NCBI GenBank assembly: GCA_963756575.1
Contig: CAVWOM010000011.1
Span: 1-64,000 of the forward strand
Direction of reading: 5' to 3'
DNA: 64,000 nucleotides
Source: Palsa-504 sp963756575
GTDB taxonomy: Bacteria; Actinomycetota; Actinomycetes; Streptosporangiales; Streptosporangiaceae
The notes below the pieces were generated by a model. That model saw nothing but the letters and a program-made list of their open reading frames with translations, was not told where the DNA came from and did no database searches. Of this stretch, positions 38,153-47,117 are shown one piece after another. The position numbers were made by a program, and so were the translations under genes. Within the stretch, counting starts at the first letter, position 1, and every line of letters begins with the position of its first letter.

Positions 38153-39030
38153 CCGGGCCCGCGCTCCAGAAGCCCGCCCCGCCGCTGGCTCCCAAGCAGG
38201 CCGCGCGGGACGTCGCCGACCTGCTGCCGCCGGTCGACTACACGCCGCCGTCCCGCCCGGCGCCGCCGGCCGCCCAGCCCGGCACCGCGGGCCCGTGGGG
38301 CCCCCAGGGCCCCAGGCCCGCCGTCGCCCCCCGAGACCAGCGCGACCCACGCGACCCACGCAACCAAGGCGACCAGCGAGACCCACGCGACCGGAAGGAA
38401 CCGCGCCCGCCGTCCCGCCCGAGCACCGCGGTCGGCCTCGCCTTCATGGTCGCCGCGATCGCGCTGACCGTGGTGCTGCCGGTCGCCGGGCTGGTCGTCT
38501 CGCTGGCGGTGATCACCTTGCTCCGGGCGGCCGACCTGGCCTCGAGCAAGCTCACGGTCCGCCGCTCGGTGTACGGCCCGCGGGCCAGCGACCTGGTGAT
38601 CGTGCTGGTCACCGCGCCGCTCACGGTGGCCCGGGCGCTGCTGACCGAGATCTTGATGGCCCCGCTGGCGCTCGTCATGGGCACGGCCGCCTACGGCCTG
38701 GCCGTGGTGTTCACGCACAGCATGAACATGCCGCGCGCCGGGGCCTACGCGGCCGCCGCCGTGGTGGCCTGGTACGGCCTCGGCCCCGGTTCGGGCCGCC
38801 CGCGGCGGCAGCTGAACCGGATGGCCGGGGCGGTGGCGCGCACCCCGGCCGCGGCGGCGGTGATCACGCTCGCCTTCTGGGCGGCCGCGGCCGCCGCCAT
38901 CTTGTTCGCCTCGTCGCAGACCCCGTACTTCTGGCCCGCGCCGGATCCGCACCTGCCCTGGCAGTGGCCCGGCCTGCACAGCGTGATCATGTCAGCCTCG
39001 CACTGGCTGCTGCGGAACATTCACTTTTAG
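38146..39030 (+). CDS. Membrane C-terminal part of the interrupted protein kinase
   Basis: In the -1 frame relative to the kinase, an open stretch with no start codon of its own until 38446 reads GPALQKPAPPLAPKQAARDVADLLPPVDYTPPS, then about 65 residues rich in Pro, Arg and Asp, and then four hydrophobic segments (first MVAAIALTVVLPVAGLVVSL, last AAAVITLAFWAAAAAAILFA). Proline-rich linker plus membrane domain after a kinase is a common actinobacterial layout, which supports its being the tail of the same gene. The last 39 bases overlap the convergent FHA gene. Confidence 0.6.
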   Translation, partial: ALAGPALQKPAPPLAPKQAARDVADLLPPVDYTPPSRPAPPAAQPGTAGPWGPQGPRPAVAPRDQRDPRDPRNQGDQRDPRDRKEPRPPSRPSTAVGLAFMVAAIALTVVLPVAGLVVSLAVITLLRAADLASSKLTVRRSVYGPRASDLVIVLVTAPLTVARALLTEILMAPLALVMGTAAYGLAVVFTHSMNMPRAGAYAAAAVVAWYGLGPGSGRPRRQLNRMAGAVARTPAAAAVITLAFWAAAAAAILFASSQTPYFWPAPDPHLPWQWPGLHSVIMSASHWLLRNIHF

Positions 39031-39678
39031 CGGCGCCCTCGGCGGCTGAGCCGGCGGCTGCCGAGGTGGCGGCGGTAATGGCTGCTCGCCCAGGTCGGCC
39101 TGCGGCATCGGCTTGACCAGGCCGAGCGCCACGACCTCGTTGGCCAGCCGGGTGCGCCGGTTGGGACCCTCCGGGATCCGGAACTTCTGGTAGAGCCGCA
39201 GCAGGTGCTGCTTGACCGCCGCCTCGGTCACCACCAGGTCGGAGGCGATCTCGTGGGCCGTGGCGGGGGTGGCGAAGGCCTCGTCCGAGAGCGCCGGGCG
39301 GCACAGCGAGGTGAGCACGTCCAGCTCGCGGCGGGTCAGCTCGGGAACGGCCGAACGACGCAGCTCAGCCTCGGCCGTGATCTCTTCCTGCGGTACCCCG
39401 CCGATCCGGCCGCGGGCCGCGCCGAAACTCAGCACGTCCCCTTCCTCCAGGACCCGGCGGGCGATGGGACGTCCGTTAACGCGGGTCCCGTTGCGTGATA
39501 AACCGAGGTCGACCACGTAGACGTACGGTCCGCGGCGGACGAGCTCGGCGTGCAGCCGGGAGACGCTGGGATCCTCCAGGCGGATGTCGACGCCCTGGCC
39601 TCGCCCGACGGTCGTCACGTCGTCGCGCAGCGGGAACACGTCGCCGGTTTCCTCGATACGGAGGAAAGGTGTGTCCAC
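38992..39678 (-). CDS. FHA-domain protein with a C-terminal helix-turn-helix-like region
   Basis: The 228-residue protein has an N-terminal forkhead-associated domain (about residues 1-95) with the phosphothreonine-binding residues in VGRGQGVDIRLEDPSVSRLHAELVRRG and SRNGTRVNG. Residues about 110-180 resemble a winged or LuxR-type DNA-binding domain (LTRRELDVLTSLCR ... AAVKQHLLRLYQKFRI). A Pro-rich tail follows. The neighbouring kinase gene suggests that this protein reads threonine phosphorylation and may regulate transcription. The gene converges with, and overlaps by 39 bases, the kinase's membrane part. Confidence 0.85.
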   Translation of the reverse strand: MDTPFLRIEETGDVFPLRDDVTTVGRGQGVDIRLEDPSVSRLHAELVRRGPYVYVVDLGLSRNGTRVNGRPIARRVLEEGDVLSFGAARGRIGGVPQEEITAEAELRRSAVPELTRRELDVLTSLCRPALSDEAFATPATAHEIASDLVVTEAAVKQHLLRLYQKFRIPEGPNRRTRLANEVVALGLVKPMPQADLGEQPLPPPPRQPPAQPPRAPLKVNVPQQPVRG

Positions 39679-39877
39679 CGCGGGGTTCCCCTCTCTGTCG
39701 GAGTCGTGACTAAAGTCTTACCACCGGGTTACCCGCCGTGTCACGGGGTCCTACCGCGACAGTACGACCCGCCCCTGAGACGCCCTATCTCATCTTGAGG
39801 CGCACCGTGGCATCGGCCCGTGACATCGCCCGAGCGTGTGCCCGGTAAACTTCCGTCGGAAGCCGGGAGGCAGATGG

Positions 39878-40231
39878 ATGGCGAATAGGCCGGCGAGCGC
39901 CGGCTCGGGCAGTCACAGGGCTACCGGCCCTCGTCCCGTCCGGGCCAGGGACCGCGATGAGCCTGCCGTCACCGGCGTCCTGGCCTGGCTGCCGTACGTG
40001 ATCGTGCTCGGGGGCGCGGGCGCCGGGTTGTTCGTCGTGGCCCAGGGCTCGGCCTACGCCGTCAGGGGCATCGCCGTGCTGGGCGGCACGCTGCTCGCCG
40101 CCGCGCTGACCCGCCTCATCCTGCCGGACCGCTTCGCCGGCGTGCTGGCGTCCCGCCGAAAAGCTTCCGACGTGCTGGCCTTCGCGGTGCTCGGCGCCGC
40201 GATGCTCGCGGTCGCGCTGTCGCTGCCATAA
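39878..40231 (+). CDS. DUF3017 family membrane protein
   Basis: The 117-residue protein has a basic N-terminus and three hydrophobic segments: LAWLPYVIVLGGAGAGLFVV, VRGIAVLGGTLLAAALTRLIL and VLAFAVLGAAMLAVALSL. In other actinomycetes DUF3017 proteins lie next to central-metabolism dehydrogenase genes, as here beside icd and mdh. ATG 39878 is placed by GGGAGG upstream; an ATG at 39874 is out of frame. No biochemical role is known. Confidence 0.85.
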   Translation: MANRPASAGSGSHRATGPRPVRARDRDEPAVTGVLAWLPYVIVLGGAGAGLFVVAQGSAYAVRGIAVLGGTLLAAALTRLILPDRFAGVLASRRKASDVLAFAVLGAAMLAVALSLP

Positions 40232-40262
40232 GCAGCACTTCCTGAAGGGATCCTGAATAACC

Positions 40263-41489
40263 ATGGCCAATATCGCCAAGATCAAGGTGGCGAACCCCGT
40301 CGTCGAACTCGATGGTGACGAGATGACCCGCATCATCTGGCAGTACATCAAGGACCAGCTGATCCTGCCCTACCTCGACGTCGAGCTCGATTACTACGAC
40401 CTGGGCGTGGAACACCGCGACGCCACCGATGACCAGGTGACGATCGACGCGGCGCACGCCATCCAGCGCCACGGCGTCGGCGTGAAGTGCGCCACCATCA
40501 CGCCGGACGAGGCGCGGGTCACCGAGTTCGGCCTCAAGAAGATGTGGCGGAGCCCGAACGGCACCATCCGCAACATCCTCGGCGGCGTCATCTTCCGCGA
40601 GCCGATCGTGATCTCCAACATCCCGCGGCTGGTACCGAGCTGGACCAAGCCGATCATCATCGGCCGTCACGCGCACGGCGACCAGTACAAGGCCACCGAC
40701 TTCGTGGTGCCGGGGCCGGGCACGGTGACGATCACCTACGTGCCGGACAGCGGCGAGGAACCGCTCGAGATCGAGGTGGCCAAGTTCGGCGGCGGCGGCG
40801 TGGCCATGGCCATGTACAACTACGACGACTCGATCCGCGACTTCGCCCGGGCCACCATGCGGTACGCGCTGAACCGCAAGTTCCCGCTGTACCTGTCGAC
40901 CAAGAACACGATCCTCAAGGCCTACGACGGCCGGTTCAAGGACATCTTCGCCGAGGTCTTCGAGTCCGAGTTCAAGGCGGAGTACGAGGCGGCCGGCATC
41001 ACCTACGAGCACCGGCTCATCGACGACATGGTCGCCCAGGTCCTCAAGTGGGAGGGCGGCATCGTCTGGGCCTGCAAGAACTACGACGGCGACGTGCAGT
41101 CCGACGTGGTGGCCCAGGGCTTCGGCTCGCTCGGCCTGATGACCAGCGTGCTGATGACCCCGGACGGCCGGACGGTCGAGGCCGAGGCCGCGCACGGCAC
41201 CGTGACCCGGCACTTCCGTCAGCACCAGCAGGGCCAGGCCACCTCCACCAACCCGGTCGCGTCCATCTTCGCGTGGACCCGGGGCCTGGAGCACCGCGGC
41301 CAGCTGGACGGCACCCCCGAGGTCACCGGGTTCGCCCGGACCCTGGAGGAGGTCTGCGTCTCCACCATCGAGAGCGGCCAGATGACCAAGGACCTCGCCC
41401 TGCTCGTCGGCCCGGACCAGGCGTTCCTGAACACCCAGGACTTCCTGGGCGCGCTGGACGAGAACCTGCGCAAGGCCATGGGTTCCTAG
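40263..41489 (+). CDS. icd: NADP-dependent isocitrate dehydrogenase, dimeric eukaryote-like type
   Basis: Oxidatively decarboxylates isocitrate to 2-oxoglutarate. The 408-residue protein has the type II IDH start VVELDGDEMTRIIW, the substrate-binding segment SPNGTIRNILGGVIFREPI, the metal/catalytic DGRFKDIFAEVFE and HRLIDDMVAQVLK, the IDH signature YDGDVQSDVVAQGFGSLGLM, and NPVASIFAWTRGL. This is the homodimeric type rather than the large monomeric Idh. It lies between DUF3017 and mdh, so two consecutive TCA-cycle enzymes are encoded together. Confidence 0.97.
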   Translation: MANIAKIKVANPVVELDGDEMTRIIWQYIKDQLILPYLDVELDYYDLGVEHRDATDDQVTIDAAHAIQRHGVGVKCATITPDEARVTEFGLKKMWRSPNGTIRNILGGVIFREPIVISNIPRLVPSWTKPIIIGRHAHGDQYKATDFVVPGPGTVTITYVPDSGEEPLEIEVAKFGGGGVAMAMYNYDDSIRDFARATMRYALNRKFPLYLSTKNTILKAYDGRFKDIFAEVFESEFKAEYEAAGITYEHRLIDDMVAQVLKWEGGIVWACKNYDGDVQSDVVAQGFGSLGLMTSVLMTPDGRTVEAEAAHGTVTRHFRQHQQGQATSTNPVASIFAWTRGLEHRGQLDGTPEVTGFARTLEEVCVSTIESGQMTKDLALLVGPDQAFLNTQDFLGALDENLRKAMGS

Positions 41490-41533
41490 CTAGATCAACG
41501 GAGCAACAACACGGACGAAGGAGTTCTCCCGCT

Positions 41534-42490
41534 ATGGCTCGCAAGGGCAAGGTAACCGTCGTCGGGGCCGGGTTCTACGGCTCCACCACCGCGCAGCGGC
41601 TGGCCGAGTACGACATCTTCGAAGAGGTCGTGCTCACCGACATCATCGAGGGCAAGCCGGAAGGGCTGGCCCTCGACATGAACCAGTCGCGCCCGGTCGA
41701 GGGGTTCGAGACCAAGGTCACCGGCCAGAGCACCGGCCCGGCGGGCGAGGGTTACGAGGCGATCGGCGGCTCGGACATCGTCGTGATCACCGCGGGCCTG
41801 CCGCGCAAGCCCGGCATGAACCGGATGGACCTGATCGAGACCAACGCCAAGATCGTCAGGAACGTGGTGGAGAACGTCACCAAGTACGCGCCGGACGCGG
41901 TGCTGATCGTGGTGTCCAACCCGCTGGACGAGATGACGGCGCTGGCCGCCAAGGTGTCCGGCTTCCCGCCGGGCCGGGTGATGGGCCAGGCGGGCATGCT
42001 GGACACCGCCCGGTTCACCTACTTCGTGGCGGAGAAGCTCGCGGTCCCGGTGGGCGCGGTGCGCACGCTGACCCTCGGCTCGCACGGCGACACGATGGTG
42101 CCGGTCCCCTCGGCCTGCACGGTCAACGGCCAGCCGCTGTCCGGGCTGCTGCCCGCGGACGAGATCGAGGCCCTGGTCACCCGGACCAGGAACGGCGGCG
42201 GCGAGATCGTCGGGCTGCTCAAGACCGGCTCGGCCTACTACGCCCCCTCGGCCGCCGCGGCCCGGATGGCCCGCGCCGTGGCCGAGGACTCCGGCGCGGT
42301 CATGCCGGTCTGCGCCTGGGTGGACGGCCAGTACGGCATCTCCGGCGTCTACCTGGGCGTCGAGGCCGAGATCGGCGCGGCCGGCATCCGCCGGGTGGTC
42401 GAGCGCGACCTGACCGAATCCGAGGTCGCCGCCCTGCGCACCGCCGCCGAGGCCGTCCGCTCCAAGCAGGCCGACGTAGCCAGCCTCTGA
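41534..42490 (+). CDS. mdh: Malate dehydrogenase, LDH-like tetrameric type
   Basis: NAD-dependent interconversion of malate and oxaloacetate. The 318-residue protein starts KVTVVGAGFYGSTTAQRLAEYDIF with an Asp in VLTDIIEGKPEGLALDM giving NAD preference; SNPLDEMTALAA, the substrate loop (PRKPGMNRMDLI with two arginine-like contacts) and the catalytic His in GSHGDTMVPVPS are present. The Chloroflexus/thermophile-type sequence differs from the mitochondrial-like Mdh of Streptomyces. GGAG lies 11 bases before the ATG. It is 44 bases after icd and probably co-transcribed. Confidence 0.95.
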   Translation: MARKGKVTVVGAGFYGSTTAQRLAEYDIFEEVVLTDIIEGKPEGLALDMNQSRPVEGFETKVTGQSTGPAGEGYEAIGGSDIVVITAGLPRKPGMNRMDLIETNAKIVRNVVENVTKYAPDAVLIVVSNPLDEMTALAAKVSGFPPGRVMGQAGMLDTARFTYFVAEKLAVPVGAVRTLTLGSHGDTMVPVPSACTVNGQPLSGLLPADEIEALVTRTRNGGGEIVGLLKTGSAYYAPSAAAARMARAVAEDSGAVMPVCAWVDGQYGISGVYLGVEAEIGAAGIRRVVERDLTESEVAALRTAAEAVRSKQADVASL

Positions 42491-42498
42491 ACGAGCCT

Positions 42499-42528
42499 CG
42501 CCCGGCGTTTCCGCGGAGACGCCGGGCG
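42499..42528. terminator. Hairpin between convergent mdh and GNAT genes
   Basis: CGCCCGGCGT (42499-42508) pairs perfectly with ACGCCGGGCG (42519-42528) over a 10-base loop that itself contains TCCGCGGA. Position suits a two-way terminator. A related left arm, GCCTCGCCCGGCGTTT, appears at about 62959. Confidence 0.7.
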
Positions 42529-42554
42529 TCGCACGTCCGCCGCCTCAGTCCTCC

Positions 42555-43040
42555 TCAGCTGGCCTGGGCGCACACGCCGGTCAGGTCGAGTTCGTACTCC
42601 ACGATGCCGCGCCCGCGGTGGATCAGGTTCGCCCCGGAGTTCCGCAGCAGCCCGTTCGCGGCCGCGTTGTCGGCCGCGACCACCGCGGTGAACCGGTGGA
42701 TACCCTCCTGGCAGGCCCGGTCGGACAGCCGGGCCAGCAGTTCGGTGCCCAGCCCGCGGCCCTGCCAGTCGTCCACGATCGTGACGGCGATCTCGGCCGC
42801 GCGCCGGTCCTCGCGGTCCCGGACGTAGCGGGCGATGCCCACGCCGCCCCCGCGGACGTGGTCGAGCGCGCCGAGCGCCTCGTGGTCGTGGTGGTCGACG
42901 TCGGTGAAGTAGCGCAGGTCGGCCTCGGTCAGCGTGTTCTTGCGGCCCAGGAAGCGTGTCCAGCGGGACCGCTCGCTCAGCCGGGCGAAGCCGTCCGCCA
43001 GCAGCAACGTGTCGGTCCGGCGCACCGGCCGGATCAGCAC
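42555..43040 (-). CDS. GNAT family acetyltransferase (N-terminus probably frameshifted)
   Basis: N-acetyltransferase domain: motif A with IVDDWQGRGLGTELLARL (acetyl-CoA pyrophosphate loop) and FTAVVAADNAAANGLLRNSG. The 161-residue piece begins at a GTG with no ribosome site, and the sequence just ahead in frame (VKLRDGSAVLIRP) continues the fold. A properly initiated N-terminus with AAGGAG lies at 43212 in the neighbouring frame; one extra base near 43060-43080 would join them. Similar GNAT proteins acetylate small molecules or proteins; no substrate is assigned. It converges with mdh. Confidence 0.85.
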   Translation of the reverse strand: MLIRPVRRTDTLLLADGFARLSERSRWTRFLGRKNTLTEADLRYFTDVDHHDHEALGALDHVRGGGVGIARYVRDREDRRAAEIAVTIVDDWQGRGLGTELLARLSDRACQEGIHRFTAVVAADNAAANGLLRNSGANLIHRGRGIVEYELDLTGVCAQAS

Positions 43041-43059
43041 CGCCGACCCGTCCCGCAGC

Positions 43060-43212
43060 TTGACCTGCCTGCTCGCCGGTGACCGCGTCGGCCGCTACGG
43101 CCGCCGCCGCCGACCTGGCCTGCCGGGCCCGGCGCTGCGCCGTGGCCGCCGCCATCAGCGTCGCGGACCGCTCACGGACCATCGCGCGCTGGAAATCTGG
43201 GTGGATCATCAT
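43060..43212 (-). pseudogene. Displaced N-terminus of the GNAT gene
   Basis: ATG 43212 is eight bases after AAGGAG and starts MMIHPDFQRAMVRERSATLM, then a basic helical region (RRARQARSA) to VTGEQAGQ near 43060. From there the frame runs without a stop antisense to other genes, which is unlikely to be real, whereas a one-base correction continues into the acetyltransferase VKLRDGSAVLIRP. This suggests a +1 error or mutation. Confidence 0.6.
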
Positions 43213-43392
43213 GACCTTGCTCCTTAACTGGTGACGTCTTCCAATCTGCGCCGCGCGGGCCCGGGCCGGCATCGGTGGCGACCACGGATTCCCCTGGTTC
43301 CGTGCTGACCACGGATGCCCTCCGTGCTGGCCGGCCCGCAGGCTCGCAGTGCGAGTCCGCCACGGACCCGCACGGTGAAGACGGCAGACACG

Positions 43393-44186
43393 ATGAGCAC
43401 TACGCAGACCACGCCGCTCGACGGAGCCAAGCTCGAGGCCTTCGTCGGGCAGGCGGTCACGGACATGGGCGCGGCCATCTCGGGCCTGCTGCTGCATATG
43501 GGGGACCGGCTCGGCCTCTACAAGGCGATGGCGGGGGCCGGCTGTTCTCCGGCGTGCTGCGGCTCTTCCGCCCCGGGTACGCCGCGAACCTGGTCAGCGA
43601 GTGGCTCCCCGCGCTGGACGGGGTGGTGGACAAGCTGCAATCCGGCGCCAGCGTGGCCGACGTCGGCTGCGGGCTCGGCGCGTCCACCATCATCATGGCG
43701 CAGGCCTTCGGGCGATCCAGCTTCCTCGGCGTCGACAGCCACGAGACCTCGATCGCCGACGCGCGCACGGCGGCGGCCGAGGCGGGTGTGGCCCGGCGGA
43801 CCAGGTTCGAGGTCGCGCCGGCCAAGGAACTCCCCGGTACCGGCTACGACCTGGTGACCATGTTCGACTGCCTGCACGACATGGGCGACCCGGTCGGGGC
43901 GGCCCGCCGCATCCGCCAGGCGCTGGCCCCGGACGGCACGCTGCTGCTGGTGGAGCCGATGGCCGGCGACGGGCTCGAGGAGAACCTCAACCCGGTCGGC
44001 CGGACCTTCTACGGCCTGTCCACCGTGATCTGCACTCCGGGGTCACTGGACCAGGAGGTGGGCCTGGGGCTCGGCGCGCAGGCGGGCGAGCGCCGGCTCG
44101 GCGAGGTGCTGCGCGCGGCCGGCTTCAGCCTGGTGCGCCGGGCCACTCAGACCCCGTTCAACCTCATCCTGGAGGCCAGGCCATGA
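43393..44186 (+). pseudogene. Class I SAM methyltransferase with an internal deletion and frameshift
   Basis: The start MSTTQTTPLDGAKLEAFVG and LLLHMGDRLGLYKAMAGAG read in one frame up to about 43540; from LFSGVLRLFRPGYAANL the rest reads in another frame, with motif I VADVGCGLGASTIIMAQAFG and MFDCLHDMGDP. Compared with the intact paralogue at 16172-17272 (same LGLYxAL helix and EWLPA segment), the winged-helix part of roughly 90 residues is missing at the junction. It has thus lost about 270 bases and its frame. The 3' end overlaps the convergent LuxR gene by 23 bases. Confidence 0.8.
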
Positions 44187-47098
44187 CGGTCGCGCCCATC
44201 GCGGCCAAGGCGGCTTCGCCCCGGGCCCGTTCGGTTCCGCCCATAGCGACGAGCGTCCGGGCCCACTGATACCGGCACCCGGCGGCCTCCAGCGCGGCGG
44301 CCGCCGGGGCCAGCCCGGCCTGATCCCCGGCCCGATCCCCGGCCCTCCACCCGATGAGCGCCTCCGCGCGGGCCACGATGGCCGCCGCTATGGGGTTGTC
44401 CAGCGTGGCCAGCCGCGCCCGGTGGATCCGGGCGGCGCCGTCCGGGTGCCCGCTGAGCACGGCCGCCTCGGCCCACAGGGCCGCGTACCACGGCCGCCAC
44501 ATCCCGCCGGCCCAGTCCCGGAACTGCCCGGGCGGCGCGGTCAGCCGCCGCATGGCCGCCTCGGCCTGGCCGCGGTGCAGCAGCAGGAGCGCGTCGAAGA
44601 ACTCGCTGAAGGCCATCGTGGACAGCGGCCGGGCTGGCGTGGCCAGCGCGTTCACGATGTCCAGCCAGGCCGTCCTGGCCTCGTCGTCCCCGCGCAGGCC
44701 GTGGACCGTGGCCGCGGCGTAGGCGCTGCGGGTGAGGTTCCCGGCCCGCGGCCGCCCGGCCCGCTCCCAGCCCTCGCGAAACTGCCCGGCCAGGGCGAGG
44801 GCTTCGTCCCACTGACCGGTCAGGGTGGTGACGACGATCAGCCGGGCCGTGGCCAGGTGCCCCTCCTCGCGGTGGAACGGCAATTCCCGCGTTCGTTCGG
44901 CCAGTTCGCGGGCCGTGCCCAGGTCGCCGGCGGCGGTGGCGCACTCGGTTGCCATGTAGAGAGCGTCGGCGTGCTCGAGTGCGCCCCGGGCCGTCATCGG
45001 CAGCGGGCTCAAGATCTCGAGCCGCCGCAGCGTGCTGGCCAGCGCGGCCCGCAGCTCGCCCTGGGCCAGCTGCACCCCGGTGAGCTGGTCCAGCGCCGCG
45101 CTCTCGATGAGCGGGTCCCCGGCCCGGCGGGCCAGCGCGATAGCCCGGTCGGTGAGCTCGGCGGTGACCGGATCGATGTCGTCGCGGTTGAAAGCCTCCG
45201 CGGTCAGCAGCCGGGCCTCCGCGGTCAGCCGCCGGCCTGGATCGGCCACGTCCCGGTCCGCCCGCGCCAGCGCCCACGCCCGGGCCAGCAGCGCCTCCGC
45301 CTGGCCGTCGGCCGGGGCCGTGGCCATCAGCCCCCGCGTCCGCCCGATCATCTCGGCCGCCTCGGCCAGGTCCGCGGCCGCACCGGCCCGGTCGCCCGCG
45401 CGGACCGCGGCCTCGGCCGCCGCCTGGTGCAGCCGGAACGCGTCGTCGCCGACGTGCCGGGACTTGGCCGCGCCCGCGGCCCAGCGCAGCGCGCTGGCCG
45501 CCTGTCCAGCGTCCGCCGCGAGCTCCGCGGCCTGCTCGTACCGCCGCTGCGACTCGCCCGGCAGGCCGCGGGCGAAGGTCAGCTCGGCCAGCGTGATCGC
45601 CAGCCGGTACGCCTGCGGCTCGGGCGGGGTGTGGCCGGCCGCCCAGCGGAGCGCGGCCCGCAGCTCGTCGGCCAGTTGGTCGAACGCCACCCGCCAGGTC
45701 CGGTCGTCGCGGGGCGGCAGCCCGAGCGCGCCGGCCGCGTCCAGGCACCAGCCCAGGTGGCGGGCCGCCACCTGCGCCGCTTCGCCCTCGGCCGCCAGCC
45801 GCCCGGCGCCGTACTGGCGGATGGTCTCCAGCGCCCGGTACCGGGTCCCCGACGTGTCCGCGACGAGGATCAGCAGGCTCTGGTCGGCCAGCCGGGCCAG
45901 CGCCGCCCCGATGACGCCGCCCTCGGCCGGCGGCCAGCCGTCGCCGACGACCTCGGCCGCGGCGGCCGTGAACGGGGCCGCGAACACCGAGAGCCGGCGC
46001 AGCACCGCCTGGTCTTCGGGTGCGAGCAGGGCGTAGCTCCAGTCGAGCGCGGACCGCAGCGAGCGGTGCCTGTCATCCGCGCGATGCCCGCCGGCCAGCA
46101 GGCTCATCCGGTCGGCCAGCCCGGCCTCGATCCCGTCCAGGCCGAGCGACGGGAAGCGCGCGGCGGTGAGCTCGATGGCCAGCGCCATGCCGTCGAGCCC
46201 GCGGCAGATGGCGGCCACCCGCTCCATGTCTCCCGGCCCCAGCGGGCTCCCGGCCGCCGCGGTCCGCGCCGCGAACAGCTCCACCGCGTCGCCGGGTCCG
46301 CCGTCTCCTGCGACGGAAAGGCCCGGTACCGGGAACACCCATTCGAACGGCACCAGCAGCCGGGCCCGGCTGGTGAGCAGCACCGACAGCCGCGGGCAGC
46401 CCGCGAGCAGCCGTTCGACCAGGGCCGGCATCGCGTCGAGCAGGTGCTCGCAGTTATCCAGGATCAGCAGCGCCTGCCGGGGCGCCAGCCAGCCGAGCAC
46501 GATGTCCTCGCTGGAGCGCCCCTGGCGTTCCCCGAGCCCGAGCTCCGCCGCGATCGCGGGGGCCACCATGGCCGGGTCGGTGACCGGCACGAGATCGGTG
46601 TACCAGAACGCCGTCGGCGTAGCGGCCCGCCACGTCGCCGGCCACGCTGAGCGCCAGCCGGGTCTTGCCGACCCCGCCCGGCCCCACCGCCGTCACCAGC
46701 CGGTGCTCCCCGAGTTCCCCGGCCAGCGCGGCCCGCTCGGCCGCCCGCCCCACGAACGACGTCAGCGGCGTCGGCAGCAACGCCGCCTCCGCCCGCACTC
46801 CCGAGCCGAGCGCGCCCGCAGCCGGTGTCCCCGCAGCCGGTGTCCCCGGAGCCGGTGTCCCCGCAGCCGGTGGCCCCGGAGCCAGGCCGCCCGCGCCCAG
46901 CGTCCCCGCGATCGCCAGTTCCCGGCGGTCGCTCAGCTGCAGCTTGCGCAGCAGCGACGACACGTGGCTCTCCACGGTCCGCACCGAGATGAACAGCCGG
47001 GCCGCGATCTCCGCGTTGGTCAGGTGCTCCCCGAGCGCGGCCAGCACCTCAGCCTCCCGGGCTGACACGCCCGTCCCGGAAACCCCCACCCCAGCCAC
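44164..47098 (-). pseudogene. LuxR-type regulator with NB-ARC-like ATPase and TPR region, +1 frameshift
   Basis: The N-terminal frame from GTG/ATG 47098 has a LuxR helix-turn-helix (REAEVLAALGEHLTNAEIAARLF, SVRTVESHVSSLLRKL), a Pro/Gly/Thr linker, and Walker A AVGPGGVGKTRLAL. After YADGV the frame is lost; the neighbouring frame (in effect FWYTDLVPVTDPAMVAPAI) continues with ALLILDNCEHLLDAMPALVER (Walker B), LTSRARLLVPFEWVFPV, and a long alpha-helical repeat region to residue 978. One extra G near 46621-46628 explains the break. Such proteins are large ATP-dependent transcriptional regulators; the intact size would be about 978 residues. Confidence 0.85.
46816..46883. repeat. 15-bp tandem repeat in the LuxR linker
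   Basis: CCGCAGCCGGTGTCC and close variants occur at 46816, 46831, 46846 and 46861, with a partial fifth. They encode the flexible (A/P)GTPA linker between the DNA-binding and ATPase domains, so copy changes preserve the frame. Confidence 0.85.
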
Positions 47099-47117
47099 AC
47101 TCCGATTGTGCCCTGGG

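Noticed and set aside
38295..39116. Alternative plus-strand frame over the kinase tail
   Set aside because: Arg/Gly/Pro-rich noise; the adjacent frame has membrane helices and fits the kinase continuation.
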